64,000 bases of DNA, from the NCBI GenBank assembly GCA_030549175.1, contig JAUKUA010000004.1, forward strand, positions 1,674,001-1,738,000, written 5' to 3'. The position numbers and the translations under genes were made by a program. Numbering within the stretch: position 1 is the first letter of the stretch; every line of letters starts with the position of its first letter. The notes under the pieces were generated by a model, which searched no databases, was not told the origin of the DNA, and worked only from the letters and a program-made list of their open reading frames with translations. Shown here in pieces: positions 1-12,694 of this stretch. The stretch comes from Lasiosphaeris hirsuta (taxonomy: Eukaryota; Ascomycota; Sordariomycetes; Sordariales; Lasiosphaeriaceae).

Positions 1-177
1 TATTTTAGGGCCACCAAGGGGTTATTTTCCTCTTGTTTGGGTTTGGGTCTGAGGGGCAAAGGCTAGTTGCGCTCAAATGGGAACGAGATGCAGCGTGCGC
101 TTGCGTTGCGTTTCATTGCATTGGGCTCGACTACCTAGAGGCGAGGTTGAGGAGGCGAAACCAAGCTCTCGACCATT

Positions 178-272
178 GTGGATATCATATTTTGCTCTAT
201 GTTACCTTGGATATCATATATTTTGGATATCATATATTTTGGGTATCATGTATTCTGGATATCACATTTTTT
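178..272. repeat. Imperfect 16-17 bp AT-rich tandem repeat
   Basis: The unit TGGATATCATATATTT occurs at about 208-223 and again at 224-240. Degenerate copies lie just before (from 179), at 241-255 (GGGTATCATGTATTC) and at 256-272. GATATC palindromes recur every 16-17 bp. No function is evident; it looks like a minisatellite. Confidence 0.8.
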
Positions 273-1189
273 ATTGAGACAAAAGCGTTTTGACAACTCC
301 GCGGGAACCAAAAGGGCATGACATGCTGCTGTCTCGGCCAGGCAATGTCTGGGGCCGGGCCGTGATAAGAGTCGGCTTGCGAGCAAGATGAGGCGCCTGA
401 GACAACAAGACACAAGAAAATTGCACAAAGTCGGGCTCATTTTATGCTGCGGATGCTGTGCCTTCCCGAGGGGCTGGATCCGACGACTTGCCAAAACGGA
501 GCCACCGTTTTCCATCGGAATTCCCAAATAGGCCTGGTGCTGGCCACCGGACATGGTTCAATTTGTTCGGTTCGAAATGTGTCAACTGTCGTAACGGTGG
601 TTCGCATCAGGAAAATCTCACCGCCAAGGGAAGCCCGTGAACCTGATGAGCGATTGCACAACATAGCGAAAAGTCGCTCTGCCGTGTGCAGCATCGCAAA
701 CCGGCACAGTCCGGTCCAAGCCATCGGGTCGGTCGAGCCAGTCCGCCCAACGGCAAGTGCAGTCGAAACAAGAAAATGTCTCGGTACGCGGCCGCGTGCG
801 ACTCTTCCTCTCTCCCGCAGAACAAATGACATGATGGAAAGGAAAAAAAAAAAAACTCATATCTCTCGCCAAGGCCAGGTAAGGCAACGCATCCAACGCC
901 CAAAGCAACCCTAAAACATCTAAATCCAGAAATTATCCCTCCCTCAGCATCGCATCTCCTCACCGTGGCAGCCGTGGCCGCAGTGGCGTCCAACAGAAGG
1001 ACCCCGCTTCGTCCGCTACGCCGCCGGTGAGGCGTTTGACGCCTCCTCGCTTGTTTTTTTGCTCTTTGTCTTTGCCTCAAAGTCAGCGGGCTGTGGGGAT
1101 CCCGACAGATTGGGAAACGGGGAGCTTCGGAATCCACTCAATTGGGTGGCGGGGCAGGACCTGAACCTGTGCCGGGTTTGAGAGGGGGA

Positions 1190-1262
1190 AGGGGGGGGGG
1201 GGGGAGCACTGGGCACTGGGCATTGGGTACTGGGTATTGGGTACTGGGTACTGGGGGGTGGG
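1190..1262 (+). repeat. G-run plus seven heptamers of YAYTGGG
   Basis: A run of about 13 G is followed by seven contiguous 7-mers (two CACTGGG, CATTGGG, TACTGGG, TATTGGG, two TACTGGG) at 1207-1255, then another G6 tract. Every unit supplies a GGG triplet, so the plus strand has many regularly spaced G-triplets. It is not the fungal telomere hexamer TTAGGG. Confidence 0.85.
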
Positions 1263-2672
1263 AGAGGAAGAGGGTGGGAGCTGGGGTGCTAGGGTTCGTG
1301 GGTTCAGAGCGTCGATCAACTGTGGTTGGCTTCCCCGTTCTGGGGGCCAAGGCTGCCAAGTACTACTAGAACCATGCTGACCCCGAGTCCCGACCAGGAA
1401 AAGCTTTCTCAAGGCCGACGTACTGAGGCAATGTCGGCTCTGCTGTGTGAGAGGAACCTCAACACCGCAAATCGTCGACGAGTGAGAGAATCTTGGCTGA
1501 TTCCCGTGACAGCACACGAACGAGGCGCCTGTCAGATGCCCGGGTGCGTGACGTCGACCCGGGCACCCGGGGCAGTGGATAGGCACCGCGGTTTACACTG
1601 CCCTCCCCTTAATGTCAAAACGCCAGCCAATCATGCACTTCGGATCCACCCCGAAGGTCTTCGGAGCGCCGATTTTTCATGACACACTCACAACACGTGC
1701 AATGCAAAACACTAACCAACCAACAATCTTGGGGTGGGAAAATTCATCATATTCACCGAGCGTAGTTGAAGGTCCCCGCCTAGACTGGCCAATTCGGGGG
1801 GATAATGCGGGAAATCGAGCGACATGACTTTTGATTTATTCAAGAGATGAATCTCAGCCTCGTCCCTCGTCAACCCCCGCCTTCTCCTTTTGGCCAATCC
1901 GGCCGTGACAATCAACCAAGCACTCGTCGGGCTGACGACAAAGTCTGTCTCCTGAGCTCTCGAAGTTGTGGTCCCATTCAATCCAATCCCCGCTCCGCGA
2001 ACTTGCCTCTCCGGCACCATCTCTCTTGCTCTCTCTCGGCCCGGCCGGCATTTTCCTGGTTGCGTAAATCTCATCCCCCACAACACTGTCCTCTCTTCCG
2101 GCCCTTCCCTCTTTTCTCTGTGCCGTTCGATTCTCAAGGGGTAAACCCCATTTCGTCCAGTCTGTGCGAGAATCGGGATTGATACAAGCGTTGTCGTGCT
2201 CGGAATGCAAAAGTTCGTAGGGCGTGGTGGAGTAACTCCAGGTCATGATCGCGTTCGTCCGAAACAAAGATGCTGAACGCCATGCTGGGGGGAATATAGT
2301 GCGGCCGTCATTAGTCGTTCGTGATAAGGTTGGTGGTGGGTGAATGATAGATTATAACTCGGCACCATCGCTTGGTGGAGAGTGCTCTCCCCGAAACGGC
2401 GCCATGACGTTGAACTGTTTCATGCTGTGGGTGATAGGGTATGGGGGCAGAATGTGGTGAATGAATGCTTGTTGTTCAGAAAATGATATCGAAAATGAAA
2501 CTGAAAAGAAAAAGTAGAAACCCAACACCCATCCCGGCTCGCTCGCAAGGTCCTAAATTTTGTTCGCTCCTGTTTTCCGGTGCTCGTCTCTCCTAGTGCT
2601 AGCCTTAGTCGCAAGTCGCATGCCGTTCAAGTCATTGCCGAGTATGTGGGGGACAATGACACTGGACGGATG

Positions 2673-3766
2673 TCACTTGAGCTTCAGATCGTCCAGCTTA
2701 GCCTGTAAGCTTTTCCAGACCTCTGGGTCGGGTTCGGGTTCCACTTTCTTGGGCGTCAGGCGCTCGCACGAGGCGCAGTTTCGGTGCTTGCACTTGGGGC
2801 AACTGGCGTCTTCGGACGGAGCATCCGAGAAGATAGTCTTGCATTCGTGACACTTGTAGTGGCCAACCTTAGCCCCCAAAGTGTCTCCGGGATAACCGTA
2901 CGGATACTTATCCTTCTTGGATCTGCAGAAGGTTAGTGTGAACTATATTGACATGACGCGAAGCAAACTTACGGATCCCGAGGACAGTCGGTGCAGCGGA
3001 CGTGGGAGCAGCTTTCACACGTCTTGGTTCCGGAGGCGTACAGTTTCGTACACTGGCAGCAGGTTCTGCGGACACGTTGACGAGGCTTGCGATGGATCAA
3101 GTCCTGGCCGCCCGTCTTGGCGGGCTTTCGAAGCACAATCTTCTTGTCGGACGTGTCCCAGTCGGGAATGATGGGAGGATTCTCGGCACGCTCCTTGAGA
3201 ATCGCTGCCCGCTTCTTGCGGCTCTCCTCCTTTTCGGCCTCTGTCCTCTTTGGCGGCACACGAGGGCACTGCTTGCAACGAGGGTGCTTGCACTTGAGGC
3301 ACTCCTTTCCAAGACCAAACGAGGTGTCGCAGACGTGGCACTTGCGATGGACTCGCATCCGGATAGGCTTTTCAACACGCAGGGCGGTGCCCTCGGTCGA
3401 ATGCCATTCGCTAGGCTTCAGCTCGAGGCCGTACAGCTCGCCGAGCTTCTTTGCACGCTCCGCAAAGAGCTGCGATCTCGGCACCTCGGTAGCCTCATTC
3501 TCGGGCTTCGATGGCTCCGGCTTGAGAGGAATTGGCTCGCTGCTTGACGTTAGCTGGGTGCCAGGTGGGAGAAATAGTGGGTATATTTACAGGATAGTGG
3601 CATCTGTAGGAGAGAAAGTGCTGCTTCTGGGGTTAAGCTTCGTCGAAATCCTGCGCCCTCCGTTCTTCCAGACTGTCTTCACACGAGACAGAACTCCGCC
3701 AATGCCCTTCTTCTCCTTCTCCTTCTCTTTCGGGACTGACGGTCCCCCTTGGGCAGGCGAACTCAT
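2673..3766 (-). CDS. Conserved fungal protein with three repeated CxxC zinc-knuckle modules
   Basis: Function unknown. Spliced model: exon 1 3766-3591, exon 2 3539-2973, exon 3 2922-2673, giving 330 residues. Both introns have GT/AG ends and all phases agree. The ATG at 3766 starts an N-terminus rich in Lys and Glu. The protein then carries three copies of a Cys module, C-x2-C-...-C-x2-C-x4-C-x2-C, at roughly residues 120-150, 205-235 and 270-305. Two end in CP plus a basic residue. Linkers are basic and proline-rich. This spacing suggests three structural zinc sites, likely for protein or nucleic-acid binding in nucleus or cytoplasm. The repetition of one module is visible directly; the binding role is inference. 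No enzyme motif is seen. Confidence 0.8.
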
Positions 3767-4822
3767 GATATCGATGGTGTTGGGTGTTGTGTCGTCGGGT
3801 GCTATGGTGGTGGCTGCTTACACGCACATAGAGAGTTCGAGGGTAGGCGCTAGATATAGGCGGGTTGCCTCACACAATGGCAGCAATTGCTCACACGAAA
3901 CAATAACGGAGGGCGATGCGAGGGAGACGAGACCCGACAGTGCGTTTCCTGGGGAAGTTTTGACGGGGTCGATGGGGAATCGGAGGCGGCGATTGGGAAC
4001 CGAGGCGCAGTTTGGCCCAGGCGCGCGGGAAGACGTCTCAGCCAAACGCTGCAATGCTTCAGTACCAATGAAACCCCCAGTCGATGGAGACGGGCCGCAA
4101 ACTGGTTTCGACGGAAATTGTTGGCGTTTCTGTCCAATTAATACCGGCGACGGAGCACTCGGATGTGCTGTCGATATTATCGACCTGGTGGTTTGTTGAT
4201 GGTAGTCGTGCCTGGCCTGGTGCTTAAGGCTTAGGGGGGGGGGGGGGAGGGAAAGGGGATAAGAGACAGGTTTGGGTCGTGTTGGTGCGGGAAGGAGAAG
4301 AGAAAGCGGAGACGGCGAGAGCCTGGCGCAGGGCGCACGAGGCTAGTCTTGCTCGACACTAGCAGCACGCAGTGGCAGCAAGCAGCAGCAGCAGTGACCT
4401 GGGACGCAGCAAGCAGCGCGATGGAAACGAGGGAGGGTGCAGCACGCTAGCGATAGTGTCGACAGGATCGGTATGGTGCACACCAAATTGTGGAACACGG
4501 GGCCAGCATCACTCGTCCCTAAGCGTCTCCCAGCGTCCCCCCGTCGAGCAGGCCGCCTTGCCCCAAAGGTCCGTCGAGCAGGCGTCGACCGCTTATCAAT
4601 AGTGCCCGTGTGCCCGCAACCTGCAAACCCACAAACGCGCAATACCTTGGACCTTCCAAGGACGGCCTTCTGGTGCGCGATTGGCACTGGTACTGGCACG
4701 GGGGTTACTGGGGATGCTGGGAGCACGGCGTGCTGCAAACCCGGCGCCGTGGGCTCAACAAACAGGAATATTACCAGCCCGGGAATATAGCCATGTTCCC
4801 ATAGGTGGCCATGTAGCAGGAG

Positions 4823-4849
4823 CTAGTACCGTGCAGTCGTGTGTACTAG
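4823..4849. repeat. Short hairpin element, copy 1
   Basis: CTAGTAC at 4823-4829 and its exact reverse complement GTACTAG at 4843-4849 flank 13 bases containing GCAGT. A second copy of the same arm pair lies at 8274-8301. Confidence 0.7.
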
Positions 4850-7800
4850 GTATGCCGTGCTGCGGTACGCCAGTGGTACAGCGCCGACAGAACAGCGGCG
4901 GGCAGCTTCCAAAGTCACGGCGCTGGGATTCCCAGGTGCTTGGTCGGGGGCGAGACAGACAGGTGGCTCCAGCTTTTTGGTCCCAGCTTTTAGGCGAGGG
5001 AACCCAGGGAATCCAGCCTGAGCGACCGGCAGGCGGCCAGTCAACCAGTCACCGCCTCTGCCTCTCCGTTGGAAAACAGACCCAGTCCACGCTCCACGGC
5101 GCCGCAGTGGATTGGACCGCCGGCATGCGGGGGGCTGTCAAACCCCTGCCACAATCACCATCGAAATGGAAAAGTCGCCCGTCTCCCAGATTTCCACAGA
5201 TGGGCCACCCCAGCATATCACGGCTGGCTAGTCAGAGGCGGTGAAAATGAGATTTCGGTGGACTGGAAGCATTCAGGTCCCCAGCTTCCGTCTCGCTTCC
5301 GTTGCTGTTCAGTGCCGTTGGTATCCCAAGGTTCCAGCATCCCTGGAACGTGTCCACCATGCCAAATGTATCCACCTGGAATGCCTGGCCTGCGGTCTCT
5401 GAGGATCGGGGCGAGGATGCAAAGCTTGAGCTGCTACTCATCTGCATCACAACACAGCAAGTTGTGGGCGCAGTACGAAGTACGGATACACATACACTAG
5501 GCGACCCAATCCAAAACAACGACGAGAAATTGGGTGCCTCGAGCGCCTCGAGCGTGCTTGGCCTTATCCAACGTCTGCGAGGCCCGTGCCGGCCGCCGTC
5601 GAGTTGGTGGCGCCGCTCCGTCGCAAAACGCCAGATGATTTCGATCTGACGGGTGAAAGGACGGTACACATACATTAAGTCCCACACAGCTCGTGCCATC
5701 CGCCGTGGTCTGACCACCAGCAGGAATTGTCGTGTACATACCCCTCGTAGAGGCGCTCTGTGTCCCTCATCAACCACATCGACCAGCCTAATCGAGCCAG
5801 CTTGAGTCACAGTGGTGGTGTCTCCAAAGAGCTCCCCGAGGCTACCAAGACCACCTAAAAGCCACCGCTGTTACCCAGCGTTGTGCTACGGCGGAGGGGT
5901 TGGGGAGGGAGGCGCCGTCTTATTGGCGCTGGGGCTCGCTGTTCCGAAATGCCGGATAAAAACCTGGCTCCTGGCAACCATTCAACCCGCCCCCCCGCTC
6001 TGCGTGTGTTGCGCGATTTAGCGCCCCTTTGGGCTCTTTCACTACTCATTTCTGCACTCTGAGTCGTGGCGGTTGGCCAGCTCGTGGAAGCTGACACGTC
6101 AATTGCTGCCGGCGGGCAACAGCAGAGAAACGTGCCATTGCATCGTCAATAATATATCGACCCGAGGACAAAAGGGCGGCTTGCCGACTTGATTGCCGAC
6201 TGGCAGACTGTACCGACCATTGATCCAGTGACATTTCGCTGTTCGCCTGGCCTCTCGGTCCGGCCTGTGCAGTCTGTGGTTCGATCACAACGCCTGTCCT
6301 AGTCGAATGCAGATACCGGCGATACCATCCTCAGGTTCGAGTTAGATTGACCTGACCAGCGCTGGCCTGGAGCCCTCGAGTCCCCTTGGTGGAATCTACT
6401 CGGCCGAATTTTGTTTCAAGATGGCCACTGCTAATGCCTCGTCGAGGCCTGCGATACCGACGGCCACTATACCGGGACACGCCATAGAACAGGAATTGGA
6501 ATTGTTCTCCCGCCCAGAGTATGAAGGACTATCCCAGCTGTCGCCGACCTTCTACCAATGCAGCGCAACCAATGCGCTCCAGGAAAACGGAGCCGGGCGG
6601 GAGGGACCGCACACGACTGGACCACAGTGTTGGATCCAAAACGTTTGGCACGAGTTCCACGTCGCACGACTCTCACGAATCAGCTTCCGGCAACCGACAA
6701 TCTCCGGGGCTGCCTCGGGAACACGCTAACAAGCTTGTTGCGACACGGGACGGCAATATTGACTGCGATTGCTGCCAATTTATCCTCGGCCGTTGGTTCC
6801 CTGAGTCGTTGTGGTGTTGCGGCAACGCAGGTGTAACCAATGTGAGTTTGCTGACTGCCTCTGCTGCCCCAATACGGTGAAGTCCCAGACTGTCGGGTCC
6901 AACTCTCGCCCCCCCCCCCCCCTTCCAGCCTATTCCTCCTGCTCTGGCCATTTCATTTTCACCGCCTGCCGGCCTACCACACCACCTGCCCATCTTGATG
7001 GATGGTGGTGCGTTCTGGCCTGTGATAGGCGCGAATACGGCCCGAGATGCATGGCCTTGGTAATGGCCGGCGACCACTACCACCACGCCACGGCCAAGGA
7101 GGGAGGACCCATTGGGAGGAAAAAGGCAGCTGCTTCCTTTCCGAGACCCTGGATCGAAAGGTTCCCACGGCGTCATTACGGCATTGTGTGTTTCAGTGGG
7201 CTTCAGTAATGCATCTGCCGCGGTGTCTATAGGCGCAGGCATCATCCTTTCAGGTGTCTTGGTAGGTGTCTTGGTTGCTTTAGATGCCTCGGTTTGCATT
7301 GCGTCGGCATTGACTTGGGAGACGGCGCAGGTTACGCAGGCGCTCGAGTGGCTGCCCGGAATCCTCTGAGAGGCTCCCCAGCTGCACCTGTACAGATTCG
7401 ACTGGGTGGTGTGTCTGCCAGGCTGCCAGGACTGCATCTCTGACCTGTTTGTCGCACCGTCTTTGCTGTCACGTCCCCGCAGGCTCGTCACCCCCCAAGA
7501 GTGCAATGGCGCCCGCAAAGCGGACGGCTCACCAGTGCCACCTTGCTAGACTTGGCAAAGCGTCGACGGGACGCACTGGCCAGGCGATGATCTCAGGAGC
7601 GGGAATCGCGTCACTCCCCCTCCGCCAAGCCATTTGTGTCTGGGTGGGTGGGGTTGACCGTTGCCGTCCCTCCGAAGCTGTGAGACCCTTCTTTCGGGGA
7701 GTTTCTGGTCTCTGTGTGTGCCTCTTTTTGCTTTTGGTTCGATCGCCGAGCGTGTCTTGTTGCGGTTTGAATTTAGGCACTGGCGTGGGATTTGTGTGCT

Positions 7801-8273
7801 GCGAACCGTGTAGGCTACGGCCCACACCCAATGAGATGGCTCGGCCACTGCTGCACAGGCTGTTGACCTGCTTCCCCGAACCCTGCGACCTAGAGCTCCA
7901 AGTGACTGACGTTGCAGAGAGGGTGCAGAGAGGGCGCATTCCTCTGTCGCGCTGGCTCGCGGTATGAGAGGTGGCCTTAATCGAGCTGCAGGTGATGAGA
8001 CAAGCTCTACATGCAGTAATTTACAAACAAGACCGCGGTAGAGGGCATTCTAGTAATCGGGGCAGAAGAAGCGAAGAGGGCGAGTCTTCCGACGTCTCCA
8101 GCAAAGCTGTGGGGCTGTGAGAAACGGGGCGGGCACTCCCGTCCCGTCTCTAGTCTCCAGGCTGCCGAGGGCCGTCGTCTCGATTCCTCTCACATCAGTG
8201 CTCCGTTGATGCGATGCTCAATCATGGACTCGCCAACGATTGAGAGTCCAGGCCCGCCTAGGGTCTTGCGAAT

Positions 8274-8301
8274 CTAGTACGCAGTACGGATAGTGTACTA
8301 G
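8274..8301. repeat. Short hairpin element, copy 2
   Basis: CTAGTAC at 8274-8280 and GTACTAG at 8295-8301 flank 14 bases that contain GCAGT and the dispersed motif AGTACGGAT (8283-8291). Arms are identical to those at 4823-4849. Confidence 0.7.
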
Positions 8302-9253
8302 CAAGGACGCAGGGGGCATTAGGACATTCTGCCTTGGCTACCATATCGAAGCGGCATGATTGCATGTCGATGGCCCATGTCCATCCCGGCGTTGGGTCTC
8401 TGGTGAGGAGGTTCCCCCGAAGCTGCCCCCGATCGAGTTCGCGTTGAGCTGACGATTGTCTGAGGCCCCGGTGGACCCGATGTCTGTATGTAAGCCTAAA
8501 CCCGGAGCCCTTTTTCGAGGGTCTGAGGATGCCCCCACTCCATGTGACCGGGGTGCCCGTGTCGGCAGCTGTGGAAAGGGGGTGAGGATGGGATGACATG
8601 ACGAGGCGGCTGCTGGGTGCGGACCCTGACCCCAGGTCCTTGCGGACGCACAACATCTCCTGATGGTTTCAAGAACGAGTGGTTTGTCATCCAGGGTCAA
8701 GCGGTCGAAGCCGAGCTGGTCATTGAGTGTTTATAGGGATGTGTGTATTAGTATGTGTGATAGGACGTTGAGAAAAAAAAATTTGAATTATGATGCATTT
8801 GCTAGCCAAATAATGCCGATAACCGTTGACTTTTTTCTCACTCCATGATCTCAAGGGTCAATTTGGGTTTTGCGCGACTTTTCATCAAGCAGGTGTGGAA
8901 GGCGCCCCAAAAGTCCAGAGCCCAGCTGCCCCAAATGAATCCGGCTGTCGGCAGCTGGTCCACTCTTGCTGGTGACCTAAGGGATGCTAGCCAACCAAGG
9001 CCCGGCTATAATCTCTCTATCGGGTAATATTCGGCAGCACCCAATTGACCCAACCCTGACTCGGAATTGTGGCGCGAAAACTCTCCCAGAACACGTCTCC
9101 CAACATCCCGTGAAAAGCACAACACGAACCGTGAACTCGTTCTCGCTGGACAACACGTCATCTCCAATTCCTCTCGCGGTTCTCAAACATCGACTGTGCA
9201 ATTCTATCTGCACAGCCCGACAACTCTATCCCCAAGACCTCGCAAACTCCTTT

Positions 9254-12200
9254 ATGCACCACGGGCTGCCCGAGACTTCCAGTCACGATTCTCAGACGAA
9301 CTACTCCTTCAACTATCTCGCCTCGCACCATGGCTTTCATCACACTCAGCCTAGCTTTCCCAATGCCGACCCCCAGCTGCGTCTCCACACCCAGTCGCCG
9401 AGCTTGCGGTCCGAAGGAAGTACATCTGGTGATAGCATCGACCTCGGCCAGCTCGACCGCCAATTGGGGCGATTGAGCTTATCAGAGAGATCCCGTCTTA
9501 CAGCTGCCGGCCAGCGCATCTCCGAGTATGAAAATGCCGTGATCCATCAGGTCCCTCGACTGTCGCCTCGCCCGGCCCTAGGTTTTAGAGTGGTAGAGCG
9601 TCCGGGTTGTCCCTCGGACGGGGTTCAGTTGACAGACTTCCCCAACGGTAAATGCTCCTACTAGTAATATAATTGCGCTAGCCACTAATACCTTTTGGTA
9701 GAGATCTTGACTCACATCATATCCCATCTGCATCCCGACTGCCATGGCTCGGTGGCTCTGGTATCGAAGCGTTTCTATGCCCTGGTCACGACTCCCTATG
9801 CGTGGCGCACAGCGTTTCTGCGCTTCTTTCCAGGACACGATGCATTGACTGCTGCAAAGCGGGCTGAGAAAGACGGGGATGACGACGACTCGGATATCAT
9901 TCGATCAGAGTATCGCTACTTTGCCCGCCTTACTACGCTAGCCTCGTGGCGTAGTGAGTATTTGCTAAGGACACGTCTTTTGCGGAGTGTCGCTCGTGGA
10001 AAACCCAGCAGTATTGGATCATCTACGCGCATGAGCCAGTCTGGCAAGAAGGCAAGCGCTGTTTTGACCTACAACTCGAAGCTCCCGTGGGTGATAACAA
10101 ACATTCATGCCACATTTGCCAGCGGAAAGAAGGGACCGCGTGCCATTCACGGCACAGCTGAGCTTGGCGTAGGCACTGTCAGCGACCCTATTATTGGCAA
10201 AATTGAGAAATGGGGCTTGGATGACCCATTCTCATTTGCGCAGTTAGATGAGATGTTTCCAAGTCTCGAGCCATATGGAGTTGGCGAGGGTCCAGCTGCT
10301 GTTCCCAACGTTATGGATGTCAGCCAGCCATACGGTCTACTTGGCGGAGAAGGATTTCCTGGTGGCCGCGTATATTTCCGGGCGACCGGCGAGTTGCGTG
10401 GTCGATATCTAGGCCAGGACAACGCCATCATCGACATGACACCTGAGATTCCCAAGATCCCTGAATTAACCGAGGCCATTTGCTCAGTCTGGATTGCAAA
10501 GTCATCTAACGTGCCATCTATCACCCAGTCAATGGTTGGCATGTTGGCCGGGTCCACGCTTGGCGTCGTGACAAGTTATGCCTTGGCATACGACTCTACT
10601 GGCCCCCGGCTCTCCAACGGCGATATGACCGTTCGTTGGGTTCTGAGCCCCGGTGTCCCAATCGTCGATATCAAGGTCGACGACAACTACAATCAAAAGC
10701 GCAAGGTGCTTGGTCGAATCTGGGCAGTCGCACTGAATGCGCTAGGCGAGGTCTTCTATCTTACCGAGACACCAATCCCGCCTCTGGCCAGAGGCAAGGC
10801 AGAACATGCTATCAAGGATGCTTGGCATGTTGGCCGCACTGCTTACTGGGAGCTTCTCGAGTTAACTCATCGGACTGCGCGAGATGATGATTATGATAAA
10901 AACGCGATTCGTGGCTCCTATTCGCCTAGGTCTTCGAGCAACGCATTGAAACTTAGCAGAGAGCAGACCGTTGCCGAGTCCAAGGAAATTGAGAAATTCC
11001 TGCGGTACAAGCCCGAGCATTTCCACAACGCATGCTTGGGTTGGGATATGCGACGGAAGCTCGAGGTTGATTTTGCCAGTGGAGACGAGACTGGGACTGG
11101 CGAGGCCGTGTTCGTGATTACCTATGGACATGAAAAGGGTGAGCGCGCCTCGGTCCGCAGGTACGTCAGGGGCAGTATCACGGCAATGACTCCCGCAGGG
11201 GCTTTGACCCCCGTTGCTAAAGCTGAGGTCGTTCCATCGATCTTCGGGGGCAAGTCAACCCCAAGCACTGGTCCAAGCCACGATCCGGACCCACCAGCTC
11301 CGCCGGCCGATGAGGAGTGGCGACGCACAGAGTATGTGCTGAAGAATTATGGCACGGAGATTACGGCAAGTGCGGTGGACTTGTCCACGTTCGCTGTGCT
11401 GACAGCCTTTGAGGATCCTCTGCACTCGGCCTCTGCAACGATTCCCAACCCGCCGACCACTCCTACATCCAAGCATGCCACCGGCGAAATTCCTGGCCGT
11501 CGGGCCCGGTTATTGGCTGTAGGCACAAACAGTGGTACCGTCATCGTGTGGAACATGAGGGACAATGTTTCACCTGTGGTAAGCCCATTGAGGGTGATCG
11601 AAACCGAATCGCCCAAGATTTCGTGTCTTGCTGTTTCGGCCCTCTATCTGGTGCACGGTGGCAGTGATGGCCTCGTCCAGGCTTGGGACCCCTTGGCATC
11701 TAGCTTGGAGCCTGTTCGGACGCTAAGCGCTAGATCTTCGGGTCGGATTCCCCGTCATATCGTGAACGCGAACCCAGCTCTCCAAAACACAAACTATTTT
11801 GCCGTGGGTGCTATCTTCTTAGACCCCGACCCAACTGTGCTGAGGGGCATCTTGTCGTTTGGTACATTCCTCCGCTTCTGGACATACAGCTCCACGGGTC
11901 AGCATCAAAGCAGAAAGCGCCGCCTCCGTCACAATGACATTCATGGCCGGCTCGCTAGCCGTCGTCATGGTGGCGCAGTGACAAGTTATATCGCCGCGGA
12001 GGAGGCAGAGCTTCGCCACGAGCAGGAACACCGTTCGCGCGAGATCGCTCGCTTCCAGAAGAGGTTCGGGCTCGGTCTAGGCGACCTGACGGAGGAAGAG
12101 TCTATTCGATATGCGCAAATGATATCAGAGGAGGCTTTCCTGATGGAAGAGCAGCGTCGCTTAAGCGCCAGCGACACGGGCTCGGCTGCCGATATCGGCG

Positions 12201-12694
12201 AAACAGGCTCATCGACGGGTAGTGTTGATACTATCACGCCGGAACCCAGTCTTTCTGGGGCCTGTCCAGGTACATCAGGGTTACCGCCGCTGCCGGAGGA
12301 GACGGACGACGACTATGAAGCACAGATTCAGCGTGCCATTCGCCTGTCACTGCTTGAAGGCGTCAACGATGCGGGGCAGTCTCCTCAAGGTAACACCTCC
12401 GGTGAATACGAATTTAAAGTCAATGTCAAGGCGAAGGGCAAGAAGAAGGGAAAGCGGTCTTCGTCTTCGTCGCCGTCTGTTCACACTCCATTGGTGCCGT
12501 ATGGCTCGTCTATGAATACGTTTGGCTCTTCTACTCCCGATATTGGGGTTGACGCTGATAACGATATGGTGCTCGCGCTGCGGCTAAGTTTGAAGGAAGA
12601 AGAGGCGCGACAAGATCGGGTCGCTCAAGCTGGGGTCAGTGAGTGGGAAGAGTATGCTCTTTTGGAAGGTAAAGGCAAGGGGAAGTTAGTGTAA
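9254..12694 (+). CDS. F-box/WD40 protein with C-terminal UIMs (Ufo1/Pof10-like)
   Basis: Probable substrate receptor of an SCF ubiquitin ligase. Exon 1 is 9254-9647 and exon 2 9702-12694, joined in phase to give 1128 residues. The intron lies inside the F-box: the spliced text reads FPNEILTHIISHL, followed by the SKRF and W-RTAF pattern of F-boxes (about 130-180). The middle has WD40-type strands, for example GTNSGTVIVWNM (about 735) and GGSDGLVQAWD (about 780). The C-terminus has two ubiquitin-interacting motifs with the A-x3-S core (about 1000 and 1085), plus a related helix near 930. F-box, propeller and UIMs in this order are known in yeast Ufo1, which supports the assignment. The N-terminal 120 residues are low complexity. 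The first ATG of a good frame was chosen; a longer N-terminus from further upstream is possible. Confidence 0.88.

Larger units (their letters stand above)
1..2672. other. Gene-poor region with short repeats
   Basis: No convincing gene is seen. The open frames here are short, overlap on both strands and show no family motif. The stretch holds an AT-rich tandem repeat near 178-272, a G-run followed by a heptamer repeat near 1190-1262, and an A-run near 843-855. It lies beyond the 3' end of the minus-strand zinc-knuckle gene. A minus-strand frame at 1854-2240 has some protein-like texture but no supporting feature. Confidence 0.6.
3767..9253. other. 5.5 kb intergenic region
   Basis: No gene is supported. 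It contains a G13 run near 4228-4240, a C-run near 6910-6923, two related short hairpins (4823-4849 and 8274-8301) and two copies of AGTACGGAT. A plus-strand ATG frame at 6421-6729 (102 codons) starts in a plausible context but lacks any family motif or clear splice continuation. The long minus frame at 6673-7518 has compositionally poor, unconserved-looking sequence. The last part probably includes the promoter and leader of the F-box gene. Confidence 0.55.

Noticed and set aside
1854..2267. Minus-strand frame of 137 codons
   Set aside because: Some protein texture but no domain, and a competing frame on the same strand is equally open.
6421..6729. 102-codon plus-strand frame with a plausible ATG context
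   Set aside because: The first 35 codons look protein-like, but the rest does not, no intron restores a longer product and no family is recognisable.
6673..7518. 281-codon minus-strand open frame
   Set aside because: Composition is Gly/Ser/Arg/His-rich without motif, the plus strand has comparable frames, and no splice or start context supports it.
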